From the NCBI GenBank assembly GCA_002835675.1, contig PIZR01000004.1, positions 25,381 through 89,380 on the forward strand: a stretch of DNA of 64,000 nucleotides, in the 5' to 3' direction. The position numbers were made by a program, and so were the translations under genes. Below the pieces are notes generated by a model, which was not told the origin of the DNA, did no database searches, and was given only the letters and a program-made list of their open reading frames with translations. Of the stretch, positions 52,072 through 60,290 are shown one piece after another. Every line of letters starts with the position of its first letter. The first letter of the stretch is position 1. The stretch is from Bacillus sp. BA3. GTDB taxonomy: Bacteria > Bacillota > Bacilli > Bacillales > DSM-1321.

Positions 52072-52500
52072 GTGTTTGTAAAAATCGCAGAAAACAGCCA
52101 AGAGCTTGAAAATGCTTATATGATCAGAAAAAAAGTGTTCGTCCAAGAACAAAACGTCCCTCTTGAAGAAGAGATCGATGAATATGAACAAGAGTCTACA
52201 CATTTCGTTTTATATGATGATCAGCATCAGCCAATCGGTGCCGGCCGTTTCAGGGTCATCGACAACATCGGTAAAGTCCAACGCATTTGTGTACTATCAT
52301 CTGGCCGTAAGAATGGTGCCGGTGCCATGATCATGAATGCTATTGAGGAATACGCCATCCAGCAGGAAGTACCTCAATTGAAGCTTGATTCCCAGGTCCA
52401 TGCCATCCCTTTTTATTCGAAATTAGGGTATGAGGTCGTTTCCGACGAATTCATGGATGCCGGCATTCCTCATAAAACGATGAAGAAAACCGTTTTATAA
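52072..52500 (+). CDS. yjcF: GNAT acetyltransferase YjcF
   Basis: A 142-aa GCN5-related acetyltransferase of the ElaA-like branch. IRKKVFVQEQNVPLEEEIDEYE is the N-terminal signature. The acetyl-CoA loop RICVLSSGRKNGAGAMIM and the C-terminal QVHAIPFYSKLGYEVVSDEF follow. It starts at GTG 52072; AGGAG lies 12 bases upstream, a little far, and overlaps the end of yjcG. Target unknown. Confidence 0.9.
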   Translation: MFVKIAENSQELENAYMIRKKVFVQEQNVPLEEEIDEYEQESTHFVLYDDQHQPIGAGRFRVIDNIGKVQRICVLSSGRKNGAGAMIMNAIEEYAIQQEVPQLKLDSQVHAIPFYSKLGYEVVSDEFMDAGIPHKTMKKTVL

Positions 52501-52506
52501 TATACA

Positions 52507-52547
52507 AAAGCTGTCCTTTCAGTTCTCTGATTGGACAGCTTTTTTTG
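52507..52547 (+). terminator. Terminator of yjcHGF
   Basis: AAGCTGTCC/GGACAGCTT stem, 16-base loop, T7. Confidence 0.88.
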
Positions 52548-52619
52548 TTCGTTCATGAACTTAAATTATCGTTTAATAAAAAAAACCATTTCCGTTCAAT
52601 GGCAATCTCAGCAAAAATA

Positions 52620-52628
52620 CATAGTCTA
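52620..52628 (+). promoter_or_regulatory. Sigma-K-type -10 element of cotW
   Basis: CATAGTCTA, 31 bases before the start codon. No AC at the usual -35 distance, so only the -10 supports it. Confidence 0.35.
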
Positions 52629-52659
52629 TATATAGAAAGCAAGAAGGAGGGAAAATTTT

Positions 52660-52923
52660 ATGGGTAACAATGATTTTAACCTGGAGGAGTCTCAAAAAAG
52701 ACTGATGGAACTGCTGGTTTCGAGGACTATGAGAAAACATGGTTTCAAAAAGGAAAAAGTCGATCTGACTGAAAGAGAGAAAAACAACCTTAAAGAAACC
52801 ATTCGCCATTTACAAGAGCAATCACAAAAAATCATAAACCAAGAAAAGAACATCACTGAACATGATGTTAATCCAGTTACAAATTCCATTCACAACAAAT
52901 TCACGGATTCCAAAGATAAATGA
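52660..52923 (+). CDS. cotW: CotW-like spore coat protein
   Basis: An 87-aa helical, charged protein. LMELLVSRTMRKHGFKKEKVDLTEREKNNLKETIRHLQEQSQKI aligns by eye with the CotW pattern of B. subtilis (LVxxxxxKHGxxKxKxxxxxxEKxxLxxxxxxLQxxSQxx). AAGGAGGG precedes ATG 52660. It lies just upstream of cotX, the same pairing as in the B. subtilis cotVWXYZ cluster. It should belong to the insoluble outer coat or crust fraction. Confidence 0.75.
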   Translation: MGNNDFNLEESQKRLMELLVSRTMRKHGFKKEKVDLTEREKNNLKETIRHLQEQSQKIINQEKNITEHDVNPVTNSIHNKFTDSKDK

Positions 52924-53095
52924 CACACCATATCACCTAATCAAACCTTACTTGCTGGCGAGAATTAAGTAAACCGAGTCATAGCAGCACTTACATTTCA
53001 TTCCTAAAGCTCCAGCTTCTTTATTATTCATCCCCACACACTAATACTTTCTCTAAGTATTAAAAAATAGACGAATTAACTGATTTATTCGTCCA

Positions 53096-53123
53096 ACCCG
53101 ATTACCCATCAAAGCATATTTTA
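53096..53123 (+). promoter_or_regulatory. Sigma-K-type promoter of cotX
   Basis: AC (53096-53097), 17 bases, CATATTTTA (53115-53123), 33 bases before the start codon; a full match to AC-N17-CATANNNTA. Confidence 0.65.
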
Positions 53124-53156
53124 ATAGGGAATAAAACCTAAGGAGGAAAAAACAAC

Positions 53157-53645
53157 ATGAACCAAAATGTATATCGTAGCAACTGTAACACACATGAAGA
53201 CTCTGAAAGATCATGGTCGGCTCTAGATTCCGCTTCCAGACATCCCCTGTCAGGGTTCTGTAACGACGATGACACACGCATTGACCAAGAGGCAAGACAG
53301 GATAATAATCAAGTTCAGCTTTCTGAAGAACTTATTTACATTAAAGATTCTTGTAATGTAAATGTCACTTCAACGGATGTTAAAGCGGCCCTTTCTCTTC
53401 AAGCTGCTCTACAAGCTGCAATTGCGGTCATCGTAAGCATTTCAATCGCAGATTCTGATAATGCTGAAAAGATCACTCAAGAATTAATCCAATCTTCTAA
53501 TGTTAAACAAATCACGCGCCAAAAAACAATTGTTGAAAACAGCCGTGATATCGACATTACAACAACTGATGCACAAATCGCTCTAAACATCCAATTATTA
53601 TTGCAACTATTGTTAGCTCTAATCGTAGAAATTGACATTCTCTAA
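53157..53645 (+). CDS. cotX: Spore coat protein CotX
   Basis: A 162-aa spore crust protein. The N-terminal 60 residues are polar (WSALDSASRHPL). Then come two related copies of a hydrophobic module: LIYIKDSCNVNVTSTDVKAALSLQAALQAAIAVIVSISIAD and TIVENSRDIDITTTDAQIALNIQLLLQLLLALIVEIDIL. Both contain the conserved IKDSCN/VENSRD and Gln-rich helix pattern of CotX/CotV. AGGAGG precedes ATG 53157. In B. subtilis CotX with CotY/CotZ forms the crust; cotY and cotZ are not in the window. Confidence 0.93.
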   Translation: MNQNVYRSNCNTHEDSERSWSALDSASRHPLSGFCNDDDTRIDQEARQDNNQVQLSEELIYIKDSCNVNVTSTDVKAALSLQAALQAAIAVIVSISIADSDNAEKITQELIQSSNVKQITRQKTIVENSRDIDITTTDAQIALNIQLLLQLLLALIVEIDIL

Positions 53646-53656
53646 GGAATCAACAC

Positions 53657-53690
53657 AAAAAGGACACTTCGCGTGTCCTCTTTTGTTTTT
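53657..53690. terminator. Bidirectional terminator after cotX
   Basis: AGGACAC/GTGTCCT stem with loop TTCGC and T-rich or A-rich tails on both sides; it also ends the convergent minus-strand gene. Confidence 0.8.
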
Positions 53691-53700
53691 GGTGGCATAT

Positions 53701-53997
53701 CTAGACAACTTCGTTGAAGAACCTTCCTTTCCCTGTCATTTCCGCCGTTATTTCTTCACTGACCCTCATGCCCATTTGATATTTATATGTGCCTGCCCCA
53801 TATGTACTTTCCCGATTATTATCTTTAATTTGATGTAATCCTTCAAAGCTTCCCCTTTCACTTTTAAGCACCTGATCGAAACGGACAGGTTGAATGGGTG
53901 TCGTCCCTTTAACAATTCTTACATTCTCTGCAGCTTCGATCGTCCGGTTGGCATATTGAATATAATCAAATTGTGTGACAGGTGCTATGTACCCCAT
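53701..53997 (-). CDS. Conserved hypothetical protein
   Basis: A 98-aa soluble protein beginning GYIAPVTQFDYIQYANRTIEAAENVRIVKG and ending TGKGRFFNEVV. The composition is normal and AGGGAGG precedes ATG 53997, so the gene is credible, but I recognise no domain. It sits between cotX and the YjcD helicase in an otherwise sporulation-related cluster. No signal peptide, TM helix or Cys-rich motif. Confidence 0.65.
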   Translation of the reverse strand: MGYIAPVTQFDYIQYANRTIEAAENVRIVKGTTPIQPVRFDQVLKSERGSFEGLHQIKDNNRESTYGAGTYKYQMGMRVSEEITAEMTGKGRFFNEVV

Positions 53998-54149
53998 AGT
54001 TTTCCCTCCTTATATTTACATAGTTGTATTGTCATTTAATTACCCGTCCGAAACAATATTTAAACACGATTTTCCGCATTCTTTTTTCCTAATCTTCTGG
54101 TATGATGAGTATTGCCGATATTTTTAATAGATTAGAGGTATCCATTTAT

Positions 54150-56423
54150 ATGAATCAAGCAAAATCTGGCACTGAAATCGTACATTTACATACCGTTTCA
54201 GCTGGTGAGCTGCAGACACTTTTTGAAAAAGGAAAACGTGATCAGCTTTCTTGTATCATTTGTCATAAACCAGTGAAATTATTTATTGGAATCCATGAAA
54301 CGCCTTATTTTTATCATAGTGATCCATCGCAGGTACCCTGTGACTTGCCAATTTCAGAAACAATAAATGAGGAAAAGCCATTAGAATATATGGAACAGAA
54401 TGGATTTAGGATTCCTACATCACGAACCATTACGGAAACAAAAACCATCACAGAACCTTTCCTTAAAAGCCGGCCCATAACCGGCAACCCGAAATATTCA
54501 GATAAACCATCCTGTCTGGCACAATCAGAGGAACCATACTTTCAAGAATTATCCTCATCAGGGGTTGTTCTCGATGCAGAGCAACTCAAGGCGGTAACGA
54601 CAATCGATGGACCAATTCTTGTCCTATCCGGAGCAGGCAGCGGGAAAACCCGCGTATTGACGGTACGTACAGCCTACATGCTTACAGTGAAAAAGATTGA
54701 TCCTAAAAGTATCATGCTTGTAACATTTACGGCGAAATCAGCAAAGGAAATGCAGCAGCGTCTGCTCGGTTATCCATATATGACTCCTTCCCTTGTTTCT
54801 CAAATCGTGAGCGGGACCTTTCATAGCATCTTTTATAAAATCCTCATTTTCCATGAACCAGCCAAATGGCAGCGTGATTTCCTATTGAAGTGGGAGTGGG
54901 AAAAAGAAAAGGTATTGAAACAGGCTGGCAGGGAATTGGAACTTGATGAAAAGGAATTTGCATATGATCAAGCCCTTCAACAAATTGGGCTTTGGAAAAA
55001 CTCATTGGCTTTTCCAGAGGATATCCAACCTAAGGACGATTGGGAGAAATCGTGTTTATTTTTATATAAGAAATATGAAGAATATAAACAACAAACAGGG
55101 AAGTATGATTTTGATGATATGCTTGTAGGCTGTTATGTATTTTTAAAAAACCACCCCGATTTTTTAAAGAAATATCAGCAAAGGTTTAATTATTTTTTGG
55201 TAGATGAGTTTCAGGATATCAATAAAGTTCAATATGAATTGATAAAACTCCTCTCTGCTGAATCAAAAAATGTATGTGCAGTTGGCGATGATGATCAATC
55301 GATCTATTCATTCCGGGGAAGCGATCCGAAGTATATTTTGAATTTCAATCATGATTTCCCTCGTTCCCAAGTTGTGAAGCTGACGGAGAATTACCGATCT
55401 TCCCATGAAATTGTCGCTACAGCGAACCGATTGATCAAGCGCAACCAGAACCGGATGGAGAAAAAGATGAGGGCACAGCATGATTCAGGAAATCCCCCTG
55501 TTTTATTTTATCCTTATGATGAGGAATTGGAAGCAACGATGATCGTATCCGATATCCAAGAGAAAATATCCAAGGGAGCAAACCCTGGGGATTTTGCGGT
55601 ATTGTACAGGACACACACGATGTCCAGGGCCATTTTTGAACGGCTAGCCGCTTCCAACCTGCCATTCGTCATTGAAAAGGATGCGGATTCGTTTTATCAG
55701 CGCAAGGTCATTCGCGGCATGCTTGCCTTTATGCGTTTGAGTTTGTTCCCGCATGACAGCAAGGCAGCAGCTGATGTCCTTTCCTCCTTATTCTTAAAGC
55801 AAAGTATATTACAGGAATTAAAAGCAATGACAATATTGCAGGATTGTGATTTTATTGATGCATTTGCTTTTGTTAAGACAGGACATGCTTTTCAGGAACG
55901 AAGATTAAAAACGATTCCAGGACAGATCCGCTCTTTAAAAATAATGTCGCCTCTCGTAGCTTTAGAAATCATCGAAAAAGATTTAGGATACCAGGAATAT
56001 GTAAAAAAACGCGGAAATGATGCGAACCTGGAAAAAGGGTCCGATGACATCCGTGACTTAAAGGTGGCGGCAAATCGTTTTCCCACCGTCGCCGCTTTCC
56101 TAGAACATGTAGATCATATGACTGCGATGATCCAAGAGATCAAACAGCTATCGAAACATTTTAAGGATGCCATACAGCTTACCACCATACACCGTTCCAA
56201 AGGGCTTGAATACCCAACCGTTTATGTCCTTGCTGCTGTTGATGGCAGCATCCCTCATGATTTCGCACTTGAATCTTACCGAAAAGGGGAACTAACCCCT
56301 CTTGAAGAGGAAAGACGATTGCTCTATGTAGCGGCAACCAGGGCCAAAAAGGATCTTTACCTTTCCATCCTGCAAACTAGACGCGGACGGACCGCCCATC
56401 CATCACGTTTCTTGAAGCTTTGA
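54150..56423 (+). CDS. yjcD: UvrD/PcrA-family helicase YjcD
   Basis: A 757-aa superfamily 1A helicase. The first 130 residues are unusual, with a possible zinc motif CIICHKPV...H...C near residues 47-80. The helicase core has motif I LSGAGSGKTRVL near residue 163, motif II FLVDEFQDINKVQ near 355, motif III AVGDDDQSIYSFRGS near 376, motif IV LTENYRSSHEI, motif V TIHRSKGLEYPTVYV near 675 and motif VI LLYVAATRAKKDLYL. ATG 54150 behind AGAGG is preferred over ATG codons at 54102. The Bacillus YjcD helicase is of unknown duty. Confidence 0.92.
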   Translation: MNQAKSGTEIVHLHTVSAGELQTLFEKGKRDQLSCIICHKPVKLFIGIHETPYFYHSDPSQVPCDLPISETINEEKPLEYMEQNGFRIPTSRTITETKTITEPFLKSRPITGNPKYSDKPSCLAQSEEPYFQELSSSGVVLDAEQLKAVTTIDGPILVLSGAGSGKTRVLTVRTAYMLTVKKIDPKSIMLVTFTAKSAKEMQQRLLGYPYMTPSLVSQIVSGTFHSIFYKILIFHEPAKWQRDFLLKWEWEKEKVLKQAGRELELDEKEFAYDQALQQIGLWKNSLAFPEDIQPKDDWEKSCLFLYKKYEEYKQQTGKYDFDDMLVGCYVFLKNHPDFLKKYQQRFNYFLVDEFQDINKVQYELIKLLSAESKNVCAVGDDDQSIYSFRGSDPKYILNFNHDFPRSQVVKLTENYRSSHEIVATANRLIKRNQNRMEKKMRAQHDSGNPPVLFYPYDEELEATMIVSDIQEKISKGANPGDFAVLYRTHTMSRAIFERLAASNLPFVIEKDADSFYQRKVIRGMLAFMRLSLFPHDSKAAADVLSSLFLKQSILQELKAMTILQDCDFIDAFAFVKTGHAFQERRLKTIPGQIRSLKIMSPLVALEIIEKDLGYQEYVKKRGNDANLEKGSDDIRDLKVAANRFPTVAAFLEHVDHMTAMIQEIKQLSKHFKDAIQLTTIHRSKGLEYPTVYVLAAVDGSIPHDFALESYRKGELTPLEEERRLLYVAATRAKKDLYLSILQTRRGRTAHPSRFLKL

Positions 56424-56550
56424 CCAAAGCTGATGCTAACCATATATGGAATTGGATGGATAAAACAAAATAGGGTTCGGTATGGCCTCATCCCGAATCA
56501 CTTAAAAATTTATGGAATGAAATCAAGCTTCAACTTTTTTTAAATAAAAA

Positions 56551-56590
56551 AACTGCCGGCAAACCCGCTTTCCTCGAGTTTGTCTGCAGT
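56551..56590. repeat. Palindrome related to the 42771 terminator
   Basis: AAACTGCCGGCAAACCCG...CGAGTTTGTCTGCAGT forms an imperfect hairpin and shares most bases with 42771-42818. Here no T-run follows; another terminator comes directly after. Confidence 0.7.
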
Positions 56591-56592
56591 CT

Positions 56593-56620
56593 GAAGGCCT
56601 GCATGATAGCAGGCCTTTTT
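56593..56620. terminator. Terminator between yjcD and spoVIF
   Basis: AAGGCCTGC/GCAGGCCTT stem with loop ATGATA and T6 on the plus strand. Confidence 0.85.
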
Positions 56621-56875
56621 TCACTTTTTATTTATCATATTGGATATCGTCCCGAAATCGAGTTTATTCCCTTCAGCTACGATGGAATGAACGATTTTAT
56701 CTTCCGTTTCTTTATTGACCGGTTTATTCGCGATTTTTGAAACGCGCTTAATGACATTTCTAACAGTCGTTTCATCTTTGAAATTGGCTCCTTGGAGCGA
56801 GTTTGCCAATTCTAATACATCTTTCATATTTACGCCGGTTTTACCTTCTATGTTTTTAAAAAAGTTATTATCCAT
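56621..56875 (-). CDS. spoVIF: Stage VI sporulation protein F
   Basis: An 84-aa protein matching SpoVIF (YjcC): FFKNIEGKTGVNMKDVLELANSLQGANFKDETTVRNVIKRVSKIANKPVNKETEDKIV. In B. subtilis it is made in the mother cell under sigma-K and needed for proper coat assembly with GerE. A sigma-K-type promoter lies just upstream, and GGGAGGGG precedes ATG 56875. Neighbours yjcD and yjcZ match the B. subtilis locus. Confidence 0.93.
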   Translation of the reverse strand: MDNNFFKNIEGKTGVNMKDVLELANSLQGANFKDETTVRNVIKRVSKIANKPVNKETEDKIVHSIVAEGNKLDFGTISNMINKK

Positions 56876-56901
56876 ACCTAAGCCCCTCCCTTTTCTGTAC
56901 C

Positions 56902-56929
56902 TATCCTATGGCATTATCAGAAAAATGGT
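56902..56929 (-). promoter_or_regulatory. Sigma-K-type promoter of spoVIF
   Basis: ACC (56929-56927) and CATAGGATA (56910-56902), with 17 bases between AC and CATA; matches the sigma-K consensus. Confidence 0.7.
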
Positions 56930-56947
56930 GCTAGGCCCATACAAATA

Positions 56948-56987
56948 AAAAAAAAATGGAATAGGCTTCTTCTGCCTATTCCATTTT
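56948..56987 (-). terminator. Terminator of yjcZ
   Basis: AATGGAATAGGC/GCCTATTCCATT, 12-bp stem, followed by a long T-run on the minus strand. Confidence 0.9.
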
Positions 56988-56989
56988 CC

Positions 56990-57130
56990 TTAGCAGAAAG
57001 AAGCCCCTACAATGATCAATAGGATAAACAATACAACGATTATCGCGAAAGTGGAACCGCCGCCACCGTATCCTCCGCCGTATCCATAACCGCTGCCGCC
57101 ACAACAACCGTAGCCACCATAACCAAACAT
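56990..57130 (-). CDS. yjcZ: YjcZ-family sporulation small protein
   Basis: A 46-aa protein. It starts [12 protein letters not shown], continues with Gly/Tyr repeats and ends with a single TM helix [19 protein letters not shown]. This is the YjcZ/SscA pattern of tiny sporulation proteins involved in coat assembly or germination. GAGGTGATATGT precedes ATG 57130, a sigma-K promoter lies upstream and a terminator follows at once, so it is a single-gene unit. Confidence 0.92.
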   Translation of the reverse strand: MFGYGGYGCCGGSGYGYGGGYGGGGSTFAIIVVLFILLIIVGASFC

Positions 57131-57163
57131 ACATATCACCTCGCTCTCGCTAAAGCTTACTGA

Positions 57164-57191
57164 TAACATATGTAGGTCTGGACAAATATGT
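57164..57191 (-). promoter_or_regulatory. Sigma-K-type promoter of yjcZ
   Basis: AC (57191-57190), 17 bases, CATATGTTA (57172-57164); full match to the sigma-K pattern. Confidence 0.7.
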
Positions 57192-57232
57192 ATAGGCCAT
57201 GTCCTAGTCCAGGCTGCCTATTTCCGCTTTTT

Positions 57233-57589
57233 TCATCCTTTTGGCCTGAAAACCAAAGCTCCGATGAAGCCAAAGACGATTGCTGCAGAGATACCGGAAC
57301 TTGTAATTTCAAACATGCCTGTCAGTACGCCGACGAGACCATGTTTTTCCGATTCCATCATCGCCCCGTTCACCAGCGAGTTCCCGAACGAAACGATCGG
57401 TATGGTTGCTCCTGCACCGGCAAAGTTAACAAGCGGCTCATATAAATCAAATCCGCCGAGAACAGCTCCTATTACAACGAACAAGCTTAACGTATGTGCC
57501 GGTGTCAGCTTAGCAACATCGAAAAGAAGCTGGCCGACTACACAGATCAAGCCACCGATGACAAAGGCCCAAAAAAACATTGCTAACAT
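57233..57589 (-). CDS. spoVAE: Stage V sporulation protein AE (SpoVAEb type)
   Basis: A 118-aa membrane protein with three to four TM helices. [20 protein letters not shown] opens it, then [37 protein letters not shown] and [20 protein letters not shown]. It belongs to the channel that moves Ca-dipicolinate into the forespore and out at germination. It is the last gene after spoVAC and spoVAD, as in all spoVA operons. AGGAGAG precedes ATG 57589. Confidence 0.93.
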   Translation of the reverse strand: MLAMFFWAFVIGGLICVVGQLLFDVAKLTPAHTLSLFVVIGAVLGGFDLYEPLVNFAGAGATIPIVSFGNSLVNGAMMESEKHGLVGVLTGMFEITSSGISAAIVFGFIGALVFRPKG

Positions 57590-57605
57590 CGAAATCTCTC
57601 CTTTT

Positions 57606-58631
57606 TCATGAATTCATCCCATATTCAATGGCTACAGCATGGGCAATGCACGGAATCGTATCTTTTTGCTGGACGGAAAGTGGTGACAATAATGCTCCTG
57701 TTGCGACCAGCAGGATTTTTTTATATTTGCCGGAAATCATTTCATTCAGTATATGACCGTATAATACCACTGCCGAACATCCCGCACCGCTCCCGCCAGC
57801 CAAAACAGGCTGGTCCTTTTTGAAAATCATCAATCCGCAATCCTTGAATTTTTCCTGATTGATATCACAGCCCTTTTGCTTTAATAAGTCAAGAGCTGTC
57901 TCCCTCCCTATTTGACCTAAATCACCGGTAATGATGAAATCGTAATCATCCGGGGTCAAACCAGTATCTTTGAAATGGGCAAGTATCGTATCGGCGGCCG
58001 CCGGGGCCATCGCTCCCCCCATATTGAAAGGATCTTTCAATCCCATGTCAATGACCTTTCCGATAGTGGCCGAGACAATATGGGGAAATTCCCCTTGCAT
58101 GCTTCCATCAGGTGCAACCAGCGCCACCCCCGCTCCCGTTATCGTCCATTGAGCTGTAGGTGGTTTTTGCCCGCCATATTCAGTTGGATAGCGAAATTGT
58201 TTTTCAACAGCTGCATTGTGGCTCGAGGCACCTGTCAACACATAGTTAGCACCGCCATAATTAGTGATGAAGGCAGCTAGAGCAAGCCCTTCCATCGATG
58301 TGGAACAGGCTCCAAACAAGCCGAAATATGGAATTCCATTGGTTCTCGCTGCAAAGCTTGTCGGTGTAACCTGATTGATTAAATCACCAGCCAAGAAAAA
58401 TTGCACCTGCTCCTTGCCAATCTTACCCTTTTCCAATGCAAGCTCTACCGCTTTCTCCATCAAATGCCGATGAGCCTTCTCATATGAATCCTGCTCCATC
58501 CACAAATCGTCGTATAAAATATCGAAATCACCCGCGATTTCTCCATTAGCTTCAAATGGCCCGCCTGTTACCCCTGTTTCCAAGATGACCGGTTTATTGG
58601 TGAACATCCATGTTTGTTTTCCCTTTAACAC
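57606..58631 (-). CDS. spoVAD: Stage V sporulation protein AD
   Basis: A 341-aa soluble protein that binds dipicolinic acid. It has a thiolase-like fold with [25 protein letters not shown] near residue 100, [21 protein letters not shown] near 155 and [16 protein letters not shown] near 278. Translation begins at GTG 58631, four bases after the spoVAC stop, so the two are coupled. It forms the lid of the SpoVA channel with AC and AE. Confidence 0.95.
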   Translation of the reverse strand: MLKGKQTWMFTNKPVILETGVTGGPFEANGEIAGDFDILYDDLWMEQDSYEKAHRHLMEKAVELALEKGKIGKEQVQFFLAGDLINQVTPTSFAARTNGIPYFGLFGACSTSMEGLALAAFITNYGGANYVLTGASSHNAAVEKQFRYPTEYGGQKPPTAQWTITGAGVALVAPDGSMQGEFPHIVSATIGKVIDMGLKDPFNMGGAMAPAAADTILAHFKDTGLTPDDYDFIITGDLGQIGRETALDLLKQKGCDINQEKFKDCGLMIFKKDQPVLAGGSGAGCSAVVLYGHILNEMISGKYKKILLVATGALLSPLSVQQKDTIPCIAHAVAIEYGMNS

Positions 58632-58634
58632 CGC

Positions 58635-59105
58635 TTAGCCCCCAATCATTAGGTAAATCGTTTTTATCAACGCCACGACAAAGGCTGAAAATACTCCAAA
58701 TAAAATAACCGATCCGGCCAATTTAAACATATTGGATCCAACTCCAAGTACAAAACCTTCCGTCCGATGTTCGATGGCTGCCGAAATTACTGCATTACCG
58801 AACCCCGTAACAGGGACGGCACTCCCTGCCCCCCCAAACTGGCCAATGCGGTCGTAAAACCCGAAACCGGTCATCAAAAGGGCCAGAAACACCATGGTAG
58901 CTGTTGTCGGACCTCCTGCTGTCTGCTCCGTAAAGTTAAAAAAATAAATATAGAAGTAGGAAATGGCTTGTCCCACTATGCAGAAAATGCCACCTACTAA
59001 AAAGGCCTTCAAACAATTCTTCACTATCGGTCTTTTAATTTCATGCTTCCCTTGGAGCTCCTGATACGCATCCTGCTGTGGGGTCGTTTTATCCTTGCCG
59101 CTCAT
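58635..59105 (-). CDS. spoVAC: Stage V sporulation protein AC
   Basis: A 156-aa membrane protein with four hydrophobic helices (LVGGIFCIVGQAISYFYIYFFNF; VFLALLMTGFGFYDRIGQFGGAGSAVPVTGFGNAVI; GSVILFGVFSAFVVALIKTIYLMIGG). In B. subtilis SpoVAC is a mechanosensitive pore for dipicolinate release. The set here is only AC-AD-AEb with a lipoprotein upstream, which is the spoVA2-type composition, not the seven-gene operon. Confidence 0.95.
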   Translation of the reverse strand: MSGKDKTTPQQDAYQELQGKHEIKRPIVKNCLKAFLVGGIFCIVGQAISYFYIYFFNFTEQTAGGPTTATMVFLALLMTGFGFYDRIGQFGGAGSAVPVTGFGNAVISAAIEHRTEGFVLGVGSNMFKLAGSVILFGVFSAFVVALIKTIYLMIGG

Positions 59106-59122
59106 ATTGCTGAACCTCTCTT

Positions 59123-59620
59123 CTAAATTAATTCTTTTTGAAGTTCTTCAATTTCCTTGAACTTCTTCCTTGCCTTTTTCTCGGGTACATCATTTTTCTT
59201 AAGTAACTCGTTCAACCTTACCGATTCCAAAAAGATTTTATAATCGCTAGATACGATAAAATCATTTTTGGGAAACTTCTCTTCCAGATGTTCAGTCACA
59301 GTCTTTTCAATTTTCTTCATATGAAAACGTTGCAAGTGCTTAACTTTATAAGCGACGATAATCTTTTTGTCGTTTTTCACGACGATCACGTCATAGATGG
59401 CGTCTTCATTAGCAACTGTTTCCTTGACCTTTGAGATCAGTCCCTTTTCATCCTTTTCATCCATTCCATTAATGATATCCATCGGTTCGGGATTCGTACG
59501 CTTAATCATTGCTAAATTCTCCGTTTTTCCATCATTCTTATTGCTGCATGCAGTAAGCACACACAAAACAACTATAAAAACCAGAAAGCTGGCCTTAAAA
59601 TACCTTCCTTGTCTGAACAT
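59123..59620 (-). CDS. YhcN/YlaJ-family sporulation lipoprotein
   Basis: A 165-aa lipoprotein. The signal peptide ends in a lipobox around LTAC (residues 22-25), followed by a charged linker. A YhcN/YlaJ domain follows: VKETVANEDAIYDVIVVKNDKKIIVAYKVKHLQRFHMKKIEKTVTEHLEEKFPKNDFIVSSDYKI. Such lipoproteins sit in the spore inner membrane and accompany spoVA2-type operons. It is the first gene, 17 bases before spoVAC. I found no clear sigma-G promoter within 80 bases upstream. Confidence 0.85.
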   Translation of the reverse strand: MFRQGRYFKASFLVFIVVLCVLTACSNKNDGKTENLAMIKRTNPEPMDIINGMDEKDEKGLISKVKETVANEDAIYDVIVVKNDKKIIVAYKVKHLQRFHMKKIEKTVTEHLEEKFPKNDFIVSSDYKIFLESVRLNELLKKNDVPEKKARKKFKEIEELQKELI

Positions 59621-59695
59621 AGAATCACATCCTAATTTATCGTTCTCTTTTTATTTTCTTGTTTTACTGTTTTTTTATGAATGGTAGGATTAGGA

Positions 59696-59730
59696 AATAA
59701 AAAAACCTTTCCGAATGGAAAGGTTTTTTT
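59696..59730 (-). terminator. Terminator after the 37-aa gene
   Basis: AAAAAACCTTTCC/GGAAAGGTTTTTT, perfect 13-bp stem with a 4-base loop. Confidence 0.92.
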
Positions 59731-59733
59731 TAC

Positions 59734-59847
59734 TCAATATCCTTTATTTTTATTGTTATTATTACAGCCACAGTCTTTCTTGATTTTGACCGGTTGATCT
59801 TTTTTGATCGGTTTGGCATAAGCCCATGGATTTTGTTTCTGATTCAA
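59734..59847 (-). CDS. Small basic protein in coat gene cluster
   Basis: A 37-aa protein beginning NQKQNPWAYAKPIKK and ending in a Cys/Asn-rich tail DCGCNNNNKNKGY. It starts at TTG 59847 with GGAGGAG nine bases upstream, and ends 3 bases before a strong terminator, so the gene unit is complete. It lies between yjcA and the spoVA-type operon. The composition (basic, Asn-rich, Cys pair) fits small spore coat proteins, but no family is recognised. Confidence 0.65.
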   Translation of the reverse strand: MNQKQNPWAYAKPIKKDQPVKIKKDCGCNNNNKNKGY

Positions 59848-59910
59848 TTTATGACTCCTCCTTTAACATCTATACCATACTATATGAACGAAGAGACAAG
59901 TTGTTTCCAA

Positions 59911-60276
59911 TCAAATGTCCATAATTTTGCTGATTATGACTTCAATAATCGCTCCTACTGCTGCTACGGCAAGGATTAATATCAGTACGTCACCTATAAA
60001 CCAATGTTGGATATAAATAAAAACCAGAAAAAGGCTGACCCAGACACCCACGCACCAAAAACAGCTTAGCAATTGGCCAAACAAGCCAAGCAGGCCCTTT
60101 TCCTTGGGAATTAAAAATATTTCCACTTCTCCTGCTTCATTTTTTTCCTCTATCTCTTTAAAAAAGGGGCGGCGCAACGGCTCCATAATTTTATCGAAGA
60201 CGATCAAACGTGTCAGCCTGAAGGAAGCCAAGCCTAATATGATAAATAAAGTAAATTCACTTTGTGGGGGAAACAT
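59911..60276 (-). CDS. yjcA: DUF1360 sporulation membrane protein YjcA
   Basis: A 121-aa protein with three TM helices. FIILGLASFRLTRLIVFDKIMEPLRRPFF is the DUF1360 signature, then LLGLFGQLLSCFWCVGVWVSLFLVFIY with the conserved CxxCxxxW pattern. It follows the CotO-like gene by 14 bases, so it is likely co-expressed in the mother cell. B. subtilis YjcA lies in the same cluster. Confidence 0.88.
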   Translation of the reverse strand: MFPPQSEFTLFIILGLASFRLTRLIVFDKIMEPLRRPFFKEIEEKNEAGEVEIFLIPKEKGLLGLFGQLLSCFWCVGVWVSLFLVFIYIQHWFIGDVLILILAVAAVGAIIEVIISKIMDI

Positions 60277-60290
60277 TTAATATTGCTCCT

